Shown here in pieces: positions 51,725-61,571 of a stretch of 64,000 bases of DNA. The translations under genes and the position numbers were made by a program. Every line of letters starts with the position of its first letter. Position 1 is the stretch's first letter. Origin of the DNA: Micromonospora sp. WMMD812 (GTDB taxonomy: Bacteria; Actinomycetota; Actinomycetes; Mycobacteriales; Micromonosporaceae); contig NZ_CP114904.1 of the NCBI RefSeq assembly GCF_027497215.1, positions 3,122,001 through 3,186,000 on the forward strand, read 5' to 3'. The notes below the pieces were generated by a model, which was not told where the DNA came from, ran no database searches, and was given only the letters and a program-made list of their open reading frames with translations.

Positions 51725-54073
51725 GTGAGCACCCCTCGCGAGAACCCCGCCCAGCCCGCGACCGAGCGCTCCGCGGCCCGCAACGGCACCCGCCTGCGCG
51801 GCGCCGACGGCCGATTTCGCCCGGACGACCTGCCCGACGACCTGAACCAGGCCGAGCAATCCTCGGCCGCCCGCACCGACGTCCCCGACTCCGACGCGCC
51901 GGCCGCCTCCTCTGGGCTGGACGAGGTGCTGGACCCGGTCGCCACCCCCGGTCCCGCCACCCCGGGCCCGGTTCCGGGCCTGCCCGACGACGAACCACCG
52001 GTCGTCGAGCCGCTGCCCGAGGACCGGTTCCTCAACCGCGAGCTCTCCTGGCTCGACTTCAACGCCCGGGTGCTGACGCTCGCCGAGGACCCCCGCACGC
52101 CGCTGCTGGAGCGGGCCAAGTTCCTGGCCATCTTCGCGAGCAACCTGGACGAGTTCTACATGGTGCGGGTCGCCGGGCTGAAGCGCCGGCTGCAGGCCGG
52201 CCTGCCGGTCCGCGGTGGCGACCGGATGCCGCTGCGGACCCAGCTGGAGCAGGTCTCGGAGAAGACCGCGGCGCTGGTCGCCCGGCACGCCGCGTGCTTC
52301 GTCGACGACGTGCTGCCGAAGCTCGCCGCCGAGGACATCCGGATCCTGCGCTGGAGCGACCTGGACGACGCCGAGCGGGAGCGGCTGCGCACGTACTTCC
52401 GCGAGCAGATCTTCCCGGTCCTGACGCCGCTCGCGGTCGACCCGGCGCACCCGTTCCCGTACATCTCCGGACGGTCGCTCAACCTGGCCGTCGCGGTACG
52501 CGATCCGGACGGCGGGTCGGAGCTGTTCGCCCGGGTGAAGGTGCCGAACAACGTGCCCCGGTTCGTCCGGGTCGCCCGGGACCAGCCCGGGCTGCGGATG
52601 CTGCCGGTGGAGGACCTGATCTCGGTGCACCTGGGGCAGCTGTTCTCCGGCATGCAGGTGGTCGAGTGCCACCTGTTCCGGGTCACCCGCAACGCCGAGG
52701 TGGAGGTCGACGAGGACCGCGACGAGGACCTGCTCCAGGCGCTCGAGCGGGAGCTGGCCCGGCGCCGGTTCGGCCCACCGGTGCGGCTGGAGGTGGCCGC
52801 GTCGATCACCGACCACACGCTCGAGCTGCTGGTCCGCGAGCTGGACATGGACGACCAGGACGTGCTGCGGGTGCCCGGCCTGCTCGACCTCTCCGCGCTC
52901 TGGCAGCTCTACAACGAGGCCGACCGGCCCGACCTGAAGGACAAGCCCTTCGTGCCGGCCACCCACCCGCGGCTCACCGAGGGCGAGGTGCCGCGCAGCG
53001 TCTTCGCGACCCTGCGCGACGGTGACATCCTCGTACACCACCCGTACCACTCGTTCGCGACCAGCGTGCAGCGCTTCATCGAGCAGGCGGCCGCCGACCC
53101 GAACGTGCTGGCCATCAAGCAGACGCTCTACCGCACCAGCGGCGACTCCCCCATCGTCGACGCCCTGGTCGACGCCGCCGCCGCGGGCAAGCAGGTGGTG
53201 GTGCTGGTGGAGGTGAAGGCGCGCTTCGACGAGGTGGCCAACATCGGCTGGGCAAGGACGCTGGAACGCGCCGGCTGCCACGTGGTGTACGGCCTGGTCG
53301 GGCTGAAGACGCACTGCAAGACGGCGCTCGTCGTCCGGCAGGAGGGCAACCAGATCCGTCGCTACTGCCACATCGGTACCGGCAACTACCACCCGAAGAC
53401 CGCCCGGCTCTACGAGGACTTCGGCATGCTCACCGCCGACCCGGAGATCGGGGCCGACCTGACCGACCTGTTCAACGTCCTCACCGGCTACAGCCGGCAG
53501 ACCGCGTACCGGCGGCTGCTGGTGGCCCCGCAGGGCATCCGCAGCGGGCTCATCGAACGGATCGAACGGGAGATCTCGCACGTCCGGCTCGGCATGCCCG
53601 GCCTGGTGCAGTTCAAGGTGAACTCGCTGGTCGACGAGCAGATCACCGACGCCCTCTACCGTGCCTCCCGGGCCGGGGTCCACGTCGACCTGTTGATCCG
53701 GGGCATGTGCACGCTGCGGCCCGGGGTGTCCGGGCTGTCGGAGAACATCCGGGTCCGCTCGATCCTCGGCCGGTTCCTGGAGCACTCGCGGATCTTCCGA
53801 TTCGGCAACAACGGTGACGCCGAGTTCTGGATCGGGTCGGCGGACCTGATGCACCGCAACCTGGACCGCCGGGTGGAGGCGCTGGTGCAGGTCACGGACC
53901 CGGTCGCCCGGGCCGAGCTGGACCATGTGGTGACCGCCGCGATGAGCCCGGACGTGGAGGCGTTCGAGCTGTCCGCGGACGGCACGTGGTTCCGGCGGAC
54001 GGGCACCGCGGAGGAGCCGCTGGCCCACCTGCAGGAGCTGTTGCTGCGCCGAGTGGGCGGCACCGCCGGCTGA
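51725..54073 (+). CDS. ppk: Polyphosphate kinase 1
   Basis: Makes polyphosphate from ATP. The 782-residue PPK1 has a disordered N-terminus (about 95 residues), then [20 protein letters not shown] and [19 protein letters not shown]. The phospho-accepting His is in [19 protein letters not shown], with the second His/Lys block [12 protein letters not shown]. The GTG at 51725 is preceded by the PHO box rather than a ribosome-binding site. The CYTH-CHAD gene follows after 22 nt. Confidence 0.96.
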   Translation: MSTPRENPAQPATERSAARNGTRLRGADGRFRPDDLPDDLNQAEQSSAARTDVPDSDAPAASSGLDEVLDPVATPGPATPGPVPGLPDDEPPVVEPLPEDRFLNRELSWLDFNARVLTLAEDPRTPLLERAKFLAIFASNLDEFYMVRVAGLKRRLQAGLPVRGGDRMPLRTQLEQVSEKTAALVARHAACFVDDVLPKLAAEDIRILRWSDLDDAERERLRTYFREQIFPVLTPLAVDPAHPFPYISGRSLNLAVAVRDPDGGSELFARVKVPNNVPRFVRVARDQPGLRMLPVEDLISVHLGQLFSGMQVVECHLFRVTRNAEVEVDEDRDEDLLQALERELARRRFGPPVRLEVAASITDHTLELLVRELDMDDQDVLRVPGLLDLSALWQLYNEADRPDLKDKPFVPATHPRLTEGEVPRSVFATLRDGDILVHHPYHSFATSVQRFIEQAAADPNVLAIKQTLYRTSGDSPIVDALVDAAAAGKQVVVLVEVKARFDEVANIGWARTLERAGCHVVYGLVGLKTHCKTALVVRQEGNQIRRYCHIGTGNYHPKTARLYEDFGMLTADPEIGADLTDLFNVLTGYSRQTAYRRLLVAPQGIRSGLIERIEREISHVRLGMPGLVQFKVNSLVDEQITDALYRASRAGVHVDLLIRGMCTLRPGVSGLSENIRVRSILGRFLEHSRIFRFGNNGDAEFWIGSADLMHRNLDRRVEALVQVTDPVARAELDHVVTAAMSPDVEAFELSADGTWFRRTGTAEEPLAHLQELLLRRVGGTAG

Positions 54074-54095
54074 CCGCGAGGCATAGGCTGACGGG

Positions 54096-55625
54096 ATGGT
54101 GGAGGAGGAGCGAAAGTACGAGGTGGACGACACCTTCGTGCTGCCCGACCTGGCCAGCGCCGCACCGTCCGGCGGCGGAGTCCGGGCCCGGCCGCCGGTC
54201 ACCCTGGTCGCCACCTACTTCGACACGGTCGACCTGCGGCTGGCCCGGGCCGGCGTCTCGCTGCGCCGCCGTGAGGGCGACGAGCTGCCGTGGACGGTGA
54301 AGCTGCCCACCGACATCCCGGGCATCCGGCAGGAGATCTCCCGTCCCGGGCCGGCCGGTGACCCGCCCGCGGAGCTGGCCGGGCTGGTCAGCGTCCACGC
54401 CCGGGGCGCGCCGCTGGCCCCGGCCACGGTGGTACGCACCGAGCGGCACGCGTACGACGTCGTGGGGGCGGGCGGCGAGGTGCTCGCCGAGGTGGTCGAC
54501 GACCGGGTGACCACGCTCGCCGGCGACGGGTCCACCACCGGCGCCTTCCGGGAGTTGGAGGTGGAGCGGAAGGCCGGCGGTCGGGCGCTGCTGGACCGGG
54601 TCGGGTCGGTGCTGCGGGCGGCCGGGGCGCGGGGCGGCTCGTTCGTGCCGAAGCACGTCCGCGCGCTCGGCCCGGCGGCCCAGGGCGAGCCCGACCTCAC
54701 CGCGCCCGCCGGCCTGCCGGCCCACCCGACCGCCGGGGACGTGGTGACCCAGGCGGTCCGGCACGGCGTACGACGGCTGGTGGAGCACGACCCGCTGGTC
54801 CGGCTCCGCGTACCGCTGGACGGCGACACCCCGGTGCACCAGATGCGGGTGGCCTGCCGGCGGCTCCGCAGCGACCTGCGGACCTTCGCCCCGGTGCTGC
54901 GGTCGGCGTGGTCCCGCCCGCTCCGCGACGAGCTGCGCTGGCTCGCCGGGGTGCTCGGCGCGGCCCGCGACGCCGAGGTGCTGCGTGACCGGTTGCGGCG
55001 CACCGCCACGGCCGACCCCACCAGCCCGCTCGACCCGGCCGCCGTGGACCGGCTGGACGCCGCGCTCGCCGACCGGCAGGAGCGGGCGCTCGCGGCGGTG
55101 GACGAGGCGCTCGGCTCCCCGCGCTATCTGGCCCTGGTGGACGCCCTGGTGCTGGCCGCCCGGGCGCCCCGGCTCACGCCGGAGGCGGCAGAGCCCGCCA
55201 CCCGGGTGCTGCCCAGGCTGGTCGCGAAGCCCTGGCGGCGGCTCGCCGGCGGGAAGGACCGTCCGGGCGAGGTGGCGTCGCTCGACCCGACCGGCCCGGA
55301 CGACCGGTGGCACGCGGTGCGCAAGCAGGGCAAGCAGGCCCGGTACGCCGTGGGCGCCGTCGCGCCGGTGCTCGGCGGGGGCGCCCGGAAGCTCGCCACC
55401 GCGCTGGCCCGGGTGCAGGACCTGCTCGGCGAGCACCAGGACGCGGCGGTCGCCGCGGAGACCTGGCTGGCCCTGGCCGCCGCGAATCCGACGGACCACG
55501 AACTGGCCGTGACCGCCGGCCGGCTCGCCGAACGGGAGCGGGCCACCGTACGCCGCGTGCGGGCGGAGTTCCCGGCCGCCTGGCACCGGGCGACCCGGCG
55601 GAAACGGACCAGGTGGCTGAGGTGA
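54096..55625 (+). CDS. CYTH-CHAD domain protein
   Basis: A 509-residue protein with an N-terminal CYTH domain (ExExK motif in MVEEERKYEV, acidic and basic strands including LRLARAGVSLRRREGDELPW and VELERKAGG-like EVERKAGGRALL) and a C-terminal CHAD domain (HQMRVACRRLRSDLRTFAPV and KQGKQARYAVGAV). CYTH enzymes hydrolyse triphosphates; CHAD binds polyphosphate. Its place 22 nt after ppk supports a polyphosphate role. It overlaps the mutT1-like gene by 4 nt. Confidence 0.92.
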   Translation: MVEEERKYEVDDTFVLPDLASAAPSGGGVRARPPVTLVATYFDTVDLRLARAGVSLRRREGDELPWTVKLPTDIPGIRQEISRPGPAGDPPAELAGLVSVHARGAPLAPATVVRTERHAYDVVGAGGEVLAEVVDDRVTTLAGDGSTTGAFRELEVERKAGGRALLDRVGSVLRAAGARGGSFVPKHVRALGPAAQGEPDLTAPAGLPAHPTAGDVVTQAVRHGVRRLVEHDPLVRLRVPLDGDTPVHQMRVACRRLRSDLRTFAPVLRSAWSRPLRDELRWLAGVLGAARDAEVLRDRLRRTATADPTSPLDPAAVDRLDAALADRQERALAAVDEALGSPRYLALVDALVLAARAPRLTPEAAEPATRVLPRLVAKPWRRLAGGKDRPGEVASLDPTGPDDRWHAVRKQGKQARYAVGAVAPVLGGGARKLATALARVQDLLGEHQDAAVAAETWLALAAANPTDHELAVTAGRLAERERATVRRVRAEFPAAWHRATRRKRTRWLR

Positions 55626-56491
55626 CCGAGATCCGGGCCGCCGGCGGCGTGGCCTGGCGGCCGACGCCGGCCGGGGTCGAGGTCTGCCTGGTGCACCGCC
55701 CCCGCTACGGCGACTGGTCGCTGCCGAAGGGAAAGCTGGAGCCGGCCGAGCACCCCTTGGTGGCGGCGGTACGCGAGGTTGCCGAGGAGACCGATGTACG
55801 CGCGGTGCCGCAGGTCCGGCTGCCGTCCGCCCACTACCGCAGCGAGGGCCAGCCCAAGGTGGTCGACTATTGGTCGATGCGGGCGGTCGCGAAGGGCGGC
55901 TTCCAGCCCGGCACCGAGGTCGACGAGGTGTGCTGGCTCGGCGTGGACGAGGCGATCCGGCTGGTCAGCTACCCGCACGACGCCGAGGTGCTGGCGGCGT
56001 TCGCCGCGCTGCCGCCGGTGACCGGGACGGTGGCCCTGTTCCGGCACGCGCACGCCGGGAAGCGGGGCACCTGGTCCGGGCCGGACACCGCCCGGCAGCT
56101 CGACGCCGAGGGCTGGGCGCAGGCGCGGGCGGTGGCGGCGCTGGTCGCGCTGGTACGGCCGACCCGGCTGGTCTCGGCGTCACCGCGCCGGTGCGTCCAA
56201 ACCCTCGACCCGGCCGCCGCCCAGCTCGACCTGCCGATCGAGATCTGCGGCGACCTGGACGAGCCCGGGCCGGGCCAGCAGCACGACGAGCGCACGCTCG
56301 CCCTCGCCGCCCGCCTGCTGGAGCTGGCCGGTGCCGACGAGCGGGTCGCGGTGTGCAGCCAGGGCAAGGTGATCCCCGGTGCTCTGGAGCGGCTCACCGG
56401 CCGCGTCGGGGAGGATTTCACCACGTCCAAGGGCGGCGGCTGGCTGCTCGCCTTCGCCGCCGACGGGCTGCTCTCCACCGAGCGCCTCTGA
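55622..56491 (+). CDS. mutT1: MutT1-like NUDIX / histidine phosphatase fusion
   Basis: A 289-residue two-domain hydrolase. The N-terminal NUDIX domain has GKLEPAEHPLVAAVREVAEE; the C-terminal histidine phosphatase domain starts VALFRHAHAGKR (RHx motif) and has LVSASPRRCVQTL and VAVCSQGKVIPG. Mycobacterial MutT1 (Rv2985), next to ppk and hupB, has the same architecture and cleans oxidised nucleotides and diadenosine polyphosphates. The GTG at 55622 overlaps the preceding stop (GTGA), with AGGTGG upstream. Confidence 0.93.
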   Translation: MTEIRAAGGVAWRPTPAGVEVCLVHRPRYGDWSLPKGKLEPAEHPLVAAVREVAEETDVRAVPQVRLPSAHYRSEGQPKVVDYWSMRAVAKGGFQPGTEVDEVCWLGVDEAIRLVSYPHDAEVLAAFAALPPVTGTVALFRHAHAGKRGTWSGPDTARQLDAEGWAQARAVAALVALVRPTRLVSASPRRCVQTLDPAAAQLDLPIEICGDLDEPGPGQQHDERTLALAARLLELAGADERVAVCSQGKVIPGALERLTGRVGEDFTTSKGGGWLLAFAADGLLSTERL

Positions 56492-56568
56492 CCGTCGTCG
56501 CGCCGGCCGGGCGCGGCCCGACGATTCTCCGCGCGGCGGTCGGCCGGGGCCGACGCCTGCGGGTACGC

Positions 56569-56604
56569 CGAAGGGCGCCCACCCGTTGCGGGGGACGCCC
56601 TTCG
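56569..56604. terminator. Bidirectional terminator between mutT1 and hupB
   Basis: Perfect 9-bp stem CGAAGGGCG / CGCCCTTCG with an inner GC pairing region, in the 124-nt gap between convergent genes. Confidence 0.75.
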
Positions 56605-56615
56605 AACCGGCCCGG

Positions 56616-57251
56616 TCAGCGCCGGGTGGTGGCCTTCTTAGCCGGCGCCTTCTTCGCCGGCGCCTTCTTGGCCGCCGTGGTCCTGCTGGCCGCCGTGGTG
56701 GTCTTCTTCGCCGCGGCGGTCCGGCCCGCCGCCGCGGTCTTCCGCGCCGGGGCGGCCTTCTTGCTGGCGGCGGCCTTCTTGGTGGTGGCGGCCTTGGTCG
56801 CCGCCGTGGTCTTCTTCGCCGCGGCGGTCTTCGTCGCGGTGGTGGTCTTCTTCGCCGCCGCCGTCTTCGCCGCTGCGGTCTTCTTGGCCGCCGTGGCCTT
56901 GGCGCCGGTCGCCTTCGCCCCGGTCGTCTTGGCGGCCGTGACGGTCTTCTTCGCCGCCGCCGTGGCCTTCGGCACCTTGCCGCTGGCCACCATCTCCTTG
57001 AACCCGGCCCCGGGTCGGAAACTCGGGACCGATGTCTTCTTGACCTTCACCGCCTCGCCGGTACGGGGGTTCCGGGCTGTTCGCGCGCCACGGACACGCT
57101 TTTCGAACGCTCCGAAACCGGTGATCGCCACCTTCTCGCCCTTGGTGACCGCCGCCTGGACCTCAGTGAGGACCGCCTCGAGCGCGGCCGACGCCGTCTT
57201 CCGGTCCCCCAGGCGAACAGCGAGCGCCTCGATGAGCTCGGCCTTGTTCAC
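56616..57251 (-). CDS. hupB: HU-family nucleoid protein HupB (extended tail)
   Basis: A 211-residue HU/HLP protein. Residues 1-90 are the HU fold ([54 protein letters not shown]). The rest is a Lys/Ala/Thr repeat tail (AAAKKT, KKAPAKK units) resembling histone H1 and mycobacterial HupB. The GTG at 57251 has GGAGG 5 nt upstream. The tail binds DNA non-specifically in homologues and may be acetylated. Confidence 0.96.
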   Translation of the reverse strand: MNKAELIEALAVRLGDRKTASAALEAVLTEVQAAVTKGEKVAITGFGAFEKRVRGARTARNPRTGEAVKVKKTSVPSFRPGAGFKEMVASGKVPKATAAAKKTVTAAKTTGAKATGAKATAAKKTAAAKTAAAKKTTTATKTAAAKKTTAATKAATTKKAAASKKAAPARKTAAAGRTAAAKKTTTAASRTTAAKKAPAKKAPAKKATTRR

Positions 57252-57367
57252 GACTTCCTCCCGATTGTGCAACTGACTCGTCGCGAGCCATTCTGCGCGC
57301 ACGGTATGCCCTGTGCTGGCTGGACACAAACATTCGGTGGAAAAAAGCCCTTGTGTCGTAACGGATT

Positions 57368-57396
57368 CGCCCCCACCGGCGGGGCCGGTGGGGGCG
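57368..57396 (-). terminator. leuCD terminator
   Basis: Perfect 13-bp stem CGCCCCCACCGGC / GCCGGTGGGGGCG with a GGG loop, 28 nt after the leuD stop on the minus strand; a TTTTTT run lies further downstream. Separates leuCD from hupB. Confidence 0.8.
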
Positions 57397-57423
57397 GAAT
57401 CCGATGTGCGGTCGGGCGTACGG

Positions 57424-58011
57424 CTATGCCACGGACGGCAGGAACGGCCGTCGGCCGCCCTCGTAGGCGCCGATCTCGGCCTCGTGGCGAAGGGTGAGTC
57501 CAATGTCATCCAAGCCCTCCATCAAGCGCCAGCGGCTGAAATCGTCCAGCGGGAACGACCAGGTGGCGTCCCCGGCGCGGACCTCGCGGGCGGTCAGGTC
57601 GACGGTGACCGGCGTGCTCGGGTCGGACTCGACGGCGTTCCAGATTTCTTCGACGGCTTTCAATTCCAACTCGACCGGCAGCAGACCCTCCTTGAGCGAG
57701 TTGCCGCGGAAGATGTCACCGAAGCGGGGGGCGATCACCGCCCGGAACCCCCAGTCCCGCAGCGCCCAGACGGCATGCTCCCGGGAGGACCCGGTGCCGA
57801 ACTCCGGGCCGGCGACCAGAATCGACGCACCTGAATACGATTGATCGTTGAGAACGAATTCCGGATCTTCCCGCCAGGCGCTGAAGAGTCCGTCGGCGAA
57901 ACCGGTCCGGGTCACCCGCTTGAGGTACACGGCCGGGATGATCTGATCGGTGTCCACGTTGGAACGACGCAGCGGCACGGCGGTGCCGGTGTGGGTGGTG
58001 AACTTCTCCAT
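57424..58011 (-). CDS. leuD: 3-isopropylmalate dehydratase small subunit
   Basis: A 195-residue LeuD for leucine synthesis, pairing with LeuC. Marks: [38 protein letters not shown] and [14 protein letters not shown]. The ATG at 58011 (MEKFTTHTG) is the family start and lies 13 nt after the leuC stop; in-frame sequence further upstream belongs to leuC. Confidence 0.96.
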   Translation of the reverse strand: MEKFTTHTGTAVPLRRSNVDTDQIIPAVYLKRVTRTGFADGLFSAWREDPEFVLNDQSYSGASILVAGPEFGTGSSREHAVWALRDWGFRAVIAPRFGDIFRGNSLKEGLLPVELELKAVEEIWNAVESDPSTPVTVDLTAREVRAGDATWSFPLDDFSRWRLMEGLDDIGLTLRHEAEIGAYEGGRRPFLPSVA

Positions 58012-58024
58012 CAGCGGTGTCCCC

Positions 58025-59470
58025 TCACAGATCGGCGGGAGCGGCGAGCCGGCCGACCACGGCGGTCGCGGCGGCGACCGGCGGGGAGACCAGGTGCGTA
58101 CGCCCACCCCGTCCCTGACGGCCCTCGAAGTTGCGGTTGGAGGTGGAGGCGGAGCGCTCGCCCGGCTTGAGCGTGTCCGGGTTCATGCCCAGGCACATCG
58201 AACAACCGGCGAAGCGCCACTCGGCGCCGGCGTCGGTGAAGACCTTGTCCAGCCCCTCCGTCTCGGCCGCCTCACGGACCGCGGCCGATCCGGGCACGAC
58301 CAGCATCCGCACCCCGTCGGCCACCCGGTGCCCCCGGAGCACGTCGGCGGCGGCACGCAGATCCTCCAGCCGGCCGTTCGTGCAGGAGCCGACGAAGACC
58401 ACGTCGACCGGCAGGTCGCGCAGCGCCACGCCGGGGCGCAGGTCCATGTACTCCAGCGCCCGGCGGGCGGCCGCGCGCTCCGGCTCGCTGTGGAACTCCT
58501 CCGGGTCCGGCACCGACGCGCTCAGCGGCGCGCCCTGCCCCGGGTTGGTGCCCCAGGTGACGAACGGGGTGACCTCGCCGGCATCGAGAGTCACCTCGGC
58601 GTCGAAGGTCGCGCCCTCGTCGGTGGGCAGCGTCCGCCAGTACGCGACCGCCGCGTCCCAGTCCGCGCCCTGCGGCGCGTTCGGCCGCCCCTTGAGGTAC
58701 GCGAAGGTCGTCTCGTCCGGCGCGATCATGCCGGCCTTGGCGCCCCACTCGATGGACATGTTGGCGATCGTCATCCGGCCCTCCATGGAGAGGGCGCGGA
58801 TCGCCTCGCCGCGGTACTCGACGACGTGCCCGCGCCCGCCGCCGGTGCCCACCTTGGCGATCAGCGCGAGGACCAGGTCCTTGGCGGTGACGCCGGGGCC
58901 GAGCCGGCCGGTGACGGTGACGGCCATGGTCTTCGGTCGGCTCTGCGGCAGTGTCTGGGTGGCGAGCACGTGCTCGACCTCGCTGGTGCCGATGCCGAAG
59001 GCGAGGGCGCCGAACGCGCCGTGGGTGGCGGTGTGCGAGTCGCCGCAGACGATGGTCATGCCGGGCTGGGTCAGCCCGAGCTGCGGGCCGATGACGTGCA
59101 CGATGCCCTGGTTGTCGTCACCCAGCGGGTGCAGCCGCACGCCGAACTCGGCGCAGTTGCGGCGCAACGTCTCGATCTGGGTGCGCGAGGTGGGGTCGGC
59201 GATGGTGAGCAGGTCGCCGCGCCGCTGCCGGAACGCCGGATCGGCGTACCCGGTCGGCGTGTTGTGGTCCTCCGTCGCGATCGTCAGGTCCGGCCGACGC
59301 ACCGGGCGGCCGGCGAGCCGCAGCCCGTCGAAGGCCTGCGGGCTGGTCACCTCGTGCAGGAGGTGCAGGTCGATGTAGAGCAGGTCCGGCTCGCCCGCGG
59401 CGGATCGTACGACGTGCGCGTCCCACACCTTTTCGGCCAAGGTCCTTGGCCGGGGAGTGACTCCCACCAT
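58025..59470 (-). CDS. leuC: 3-isopropylmalate dehydratase large subunit
   Basis: A 481-residue aconitase-type isomerase of leucine synthesis. Marks: [33 protein letters not shown], the iron-sulfur ligands in [14 protein letters not shown] and CSMCLGMN. The ATG at 59470 lies 6 nt after a -10-like TAGGAT, so it may be leaderless. It is divergent from the IclR regulator across only 37 nt. Confidence 0.97.
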   Translation of the reverse strand: MVGVTPRPRTLAEKVWDAHVVRSAAGEPDLLYIDLHLLHEVTSPQAFDGLRLAGRPVRRPDLTIATEDHNTPTGYADPAFRQRRGDLLTIADPTSRTQIETLRRNCAEFGVRLHPLGDDNQGIVHVIGPQLGLTQPGMTIVCGDSHTATHGAFGALAFGIGTSEVEHVLATQTLPQSRPKTMAVTVTGRLGPGVTAKDLVLALIAKVGTGGGRGHVVEYRGEAIRALSMEGRMTIANMSIEWGAKAGMIAPDETTFAYLKGRPNAPQGADWDAAVAYWRTLPTDEGATFDAEVTLDAGEVTPFVTWGTNPGQGAPLSASVPDPEEFHSEPERAAARRALEYMDLRPGVALRDLPVDVVFVGSCTNGRLEDLRAAADVLRGHRVADGVRMLVVPGSAAVREAAETEGLDKVFTDAGAEWRFAGCSMCLGMNPDTLKPGERSASTSNRNFEGRQGRGGRTHLVSPPVAAATAVVGRLAAPADL

Positions 59471-59476
59471 CTGGAC

Positions 59477-59501
59477 ATCCTAAATTCTGGGAGGTAAATT
59501 T
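59477..59501. promoter_or_regulatory. Overlapping divergent promoters/operator of leuC and iclR
   Basis: The 37-nt gap holds TAGGAT on the minus strand (59477-59482), 6 nt from the leuC ATG, and TAAATT on the plus strand (59495-59500), 7 nt from the iclR GTG. AAATT (59482-59486) and AATTT (59497-59501) form an inverted repeat. Both genes may be transcribed without leaders, with the IclR protein binding between them as NdgR does in Streptomyces. Confidence 0.55.
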
Positions 59502-59507
59502 CGGCTT

Positions 59508-60206
59508 GTGGGACACAGTATGAGCGGTGTCGGCGTTCTCGACAAGGCGGTGGTCATCCTGGCCGCCTGCGTCGACGGCGCCAGCCTGGCCGAACTCGTT
59601 GAACGCACGAAGCTGCCCCGGGCCACCGCGCACCGGTTGGCGCAGGCGCTGGAGATCCACCGGATGCTGGTCCGGGACACCCAGGGTCGCTGGCGTCCCG
59701 GGCCACGGCTGGGTGAGCTGGCCAACGCGGCGCCGGACGTCCTGCTGACCGCCGCGGAGCCGCTGCTGGCCGCGCTGCGCGACGCCACCGGCGAGAGCGC
59801 GCAGCTGTACCTGCGCCGCGCGGACGAGCGGATCTGCGTGGCCGCCGCCGAGCGGGCCAGCGGGCTGCGCGACACCGTGCCGGTGGGGTCGGTGCTGCCG
59901 ATGACGGCCGGATCGGCGGCCCAGATCCTGCTCGCCTGGGAGCCGCCGGAGGCCGTGATGCCGCTGCTGCCGCGATCCAAGTTCACCGGCCGCACGCTGG
60001 CCGAGGTCCGGCGCCGCGGCTGGGCGCAGAGCGTGGCCGAGCGGGAGGCCGGTGTGGCGAGCGTCTCGGCGCCGATCCGGGACCGCACCGGGCGGGTGAT
60101 CGCCGCGGTCAGCATCTCCGGCCCGATCGAGCGCCTCGGCCGCCGGCCGGGCGAACGCCACGCCATGGCCGTCGTCCGCGCCGGCCAACGCCTCTCCGGC
60201 CTCTAA
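59508..60206 (+). CDS. ndgR: IclR-family regulator (NdgR/LtbR-like)
   Basis: A 232-residue IclR-type regulator. The winged helix is VLDKAVVILAACVDGASLAE ... LPRATAHRLAQALE, and the effector domain has ESAQLYLRRADERICVAAAE, LRDTVPVGSVLPMTAGSAAQ and SVSAPIRDRTGRVIAAVSIS. NdgR/LtbR homologues (Rv2989 position) control leuCD and amino-acid genes. The GTG at 59508 fits a leaderless transcript; an ATG at 59520 is an alternative. Confidence 0.92.
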   Translation: MGHSMSGVGVLDKAVVILAACVDGASLAELVERTKLPRATAHRLAQALEIHRMLVRDTQGRWRPGPRLGELANAAPDVLLTAAEPLLAALRDATGESAQLYLRRADERICVAAAERASGLRDTVPVGSVLPMTAGSAAQILLAWEPPEAVMPLLPRSKFTGRTLAEVRRRGWAQSVAEREAGVASVSAPIRDRTGRVIAAVSISGPIERLGRRPGERHAMAVVRAGQRLSGL

Positions 60207-60223
60207 CCCCCACCCCCAAGCGC

Positions 60224-60290
60224 CTGTCGATCATGAGCTTTGCGGCGGATTCGGAGATCATCTTCGCCGTCTACCTCATGATCAACAGGT
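60224..60290. repeat. Palindromic element with GATCATGAG arms
   Basis: CCTGTCGATCATGAG (60224-60238) and CTCATGATCAACAGG (60276-60290) pair at 14 of 15 positions; CGGCGGA / TTCGCCG forms an inner stem. The 67-nt unit starts 18 nt after the iclR stop. It may be a dispersed REP-like element or iclR terminator. Confidence 0.65.
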
Positions 60291-60337
60291 GCGTGGGGGT
60301 GTGGCGGGGGCGGAGAGGGGTAAGTCGCGCAAAAGGC

Positions 60338-60373
60338 GAAGTGCCCGCCTCGCTAACGCGAGACGGGCACTTC
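60338..60373 (-). terminator. tRNA-Glu terminator
   Basis: 10-bp stem GAAGTGCCCG / CGGGCACTTC continued by CTCGC / GCGAG after one mismatch, TAAC loop. On the minus strand it follows tRNA-Glu within 7 nt and is followed by GCCTTTTG. Confidence 0.85.
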
Positions 60374-60379
60374 CTGCTG

Positions 60380-60452
60380 TAGCCCCGACCGGATTCGAAC
60401 CGGCGCTACCGCCTTGAGAGGGCGGCGTCCTGGGCCGCTAGACGACGGGGCC
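60380..60452 (-). tRNA. tRNA-Glu (CTC)
   Basis: A 73-nt cloverleaf on the minus strand. Acceptor GGCCCCG pairs with CGGGGCT; the anticodon stem-loop CCGCC-CTCTCAA-GGCGG carries CTC; the T arm contains GGTTCGAATCC. CCA is not encoded. It is followed by a terminator. Confidence 0.97.
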
Positions 60453-60586
60453 AGAACCATCTTTCCTTCGCCGCTCTGCCGAGCGGCGCCGCTGAAGTCT
60501 ACCAGAACTCTTTCCGCCCCCCTCGCGGGGGCCGGAGCGGAACTCCGACACACAGCAGCGACCGACATTCTCGCGAACACCGGTTG

Positions 60587-60658
60587 CTGGGGTACCAGGA
60601 CTCGAACCTAGACTAACTGAACCAGAATCAGTCGGGCTGCCAATTACCCCATACCCCA
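60587..60658 (-). tRNA. tRNA-Gln (CTG)
   Basis: A 72-nt cloverleaf on the minus strand. Acceptor TGGGGTA pairs with TACCCCA; the anticodon stem-loop ACTGA-TTCTGGT-TCAGT carries CTG; the T arm contains GGTTCGAGTCC. It lies 134 nt upstream of tRNA-Glu in the same direction; the two may share a transcript. Confidence 0.96.
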
Positions 60659-60767
60659 TTGGCCCCTTGCGGCGCCGGGAATGAACTTTACCCTCCCGCC
60701 GCCAGCAGGCCAAATCCAACCCCCTACGTCCCATCTGACCTGGGGTTTCGGGTTGTCGGACGCCGGA

Positions 60768-61571
60768 TCAGGCGACCGGCACCACCGGATTGGTGAGCTC
60801 GCCGATCCCCTCGATCCGCACGGTGACCGTATCCCCGTCGGTGAGCGGGCTAACCCCCGCCGGAGTGCCGGTGAGCACCACGTCGCCGGGCAGCAGCGTC
60901 ATCACGTGCGAGATGTACGACACCAGCGCCGGCACGTCGAAGACCATGTCACTGGTGCGACCGAGCTGGCGGACCTCCAGGGCGTCCGGGTCGGGCCCCA
61001 CCTCGCAGCGGACCTCCAGGTCGCGGACGTCCAGCCCGGTGGTGATCCACGGGCCGATCGGGCAGAACGAGTCGAACCCCTTGGCCCGGGTCCACTGGCC
61101 GTCGGAGCGCTGCAGGTCCCGAGCGGTCACGTCGTTGGCGCAGGTGTAGCCGAAGATGGCCTTCTCGGCGGCCGAGCGGTCGGCCCGGCGCGCGCCCGGC
61201 GCCCCGATCACCACCGCGAGCTCCGCCTCGTGCTCGACCTGCTTGGAGAAGATCGGCAGTCGGATCGCATCCCGCGGCCCGATCACCGAGGTGGACGGCT
61301 TGAGGAAGAGCAGCGGCTCCTTCGGCACCTCGCTGCCGTGCTCCGCGGCGTGCTCGGCGTAGTTGCGGCCGACGCAGACCACCTTGCTGGGCAGGATCGG
61401 CGAGAGCAGGCGGACGTCGGAGAGGGCCCAGCGGGCCCCACTGAAAGTGATCTTGCCGAACGGGTGGCCCTCGATCTCGGCGATGGTCAGGCCCTGCGGC
61501 CCGGCCTCCGACTCGCCCTCGACGACCCCGAACGACATTCCCTTGGCATGAGCGAAACGAGCGATACGCAC
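60768..61571 (-). CDS. Fumarylacetoacetate hydrolase family protein
   Basis: A 267-residue FAH-family hydrolase/isomerase/decarboxylase. Marks: VVCVGRNYAEHAAEHG, PLLFLKPSTSVIGP, the metal-binding EHEAELAVVIG, YTCANDVTARDLQ and VVLTGTPAGVSPLTDGD. The homologue at the same place in M. tuberculosis is Rv2993c. The GTG at 61571 (MRIARFAHAKG) fits the family; a TAGATT -10-like sequence 6 nt upstream suggests a leaderless transcript. Substrate uncertain. Confidence 0.92.
   Translation of the reverse strand: MRIARFAHAKGMSFGVVEGESEAGPQGLTIAEIEGHPFGKITFSGARWALSDVRLLSPILPSKVVCVGRNYAEHAAEHGSEVPKEPLLFLKPSTSVIGPRDAIRLPIFSKQVEHEAELAVVIGAPGARRADRSAAEKAIFGYTCANDVTARDLQRSDGQWTRAKGFDSFCPIGPWITTGLDVRDLEVRCEVGPDPDALEVRQLGRTSDMVFDVPALVSYISHVMTLLPGDVVLTGTPAGVSPLTDGDTVTVRIEGIGELTNPVVPVA

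Noticed and set aside
56640..56960. CRISPR-like or satellite repeats at the hupB 3' end
   Set aside because: The periodicity is explained by the Lys/Ala/Thr codon repeats of the HupB tail.
60338..60373. Third tRNA next to tRNA-Glu
   Set aside because: The folded region lacks T-arm and acceptor features and is a terminator hairpin followed by TTTT.
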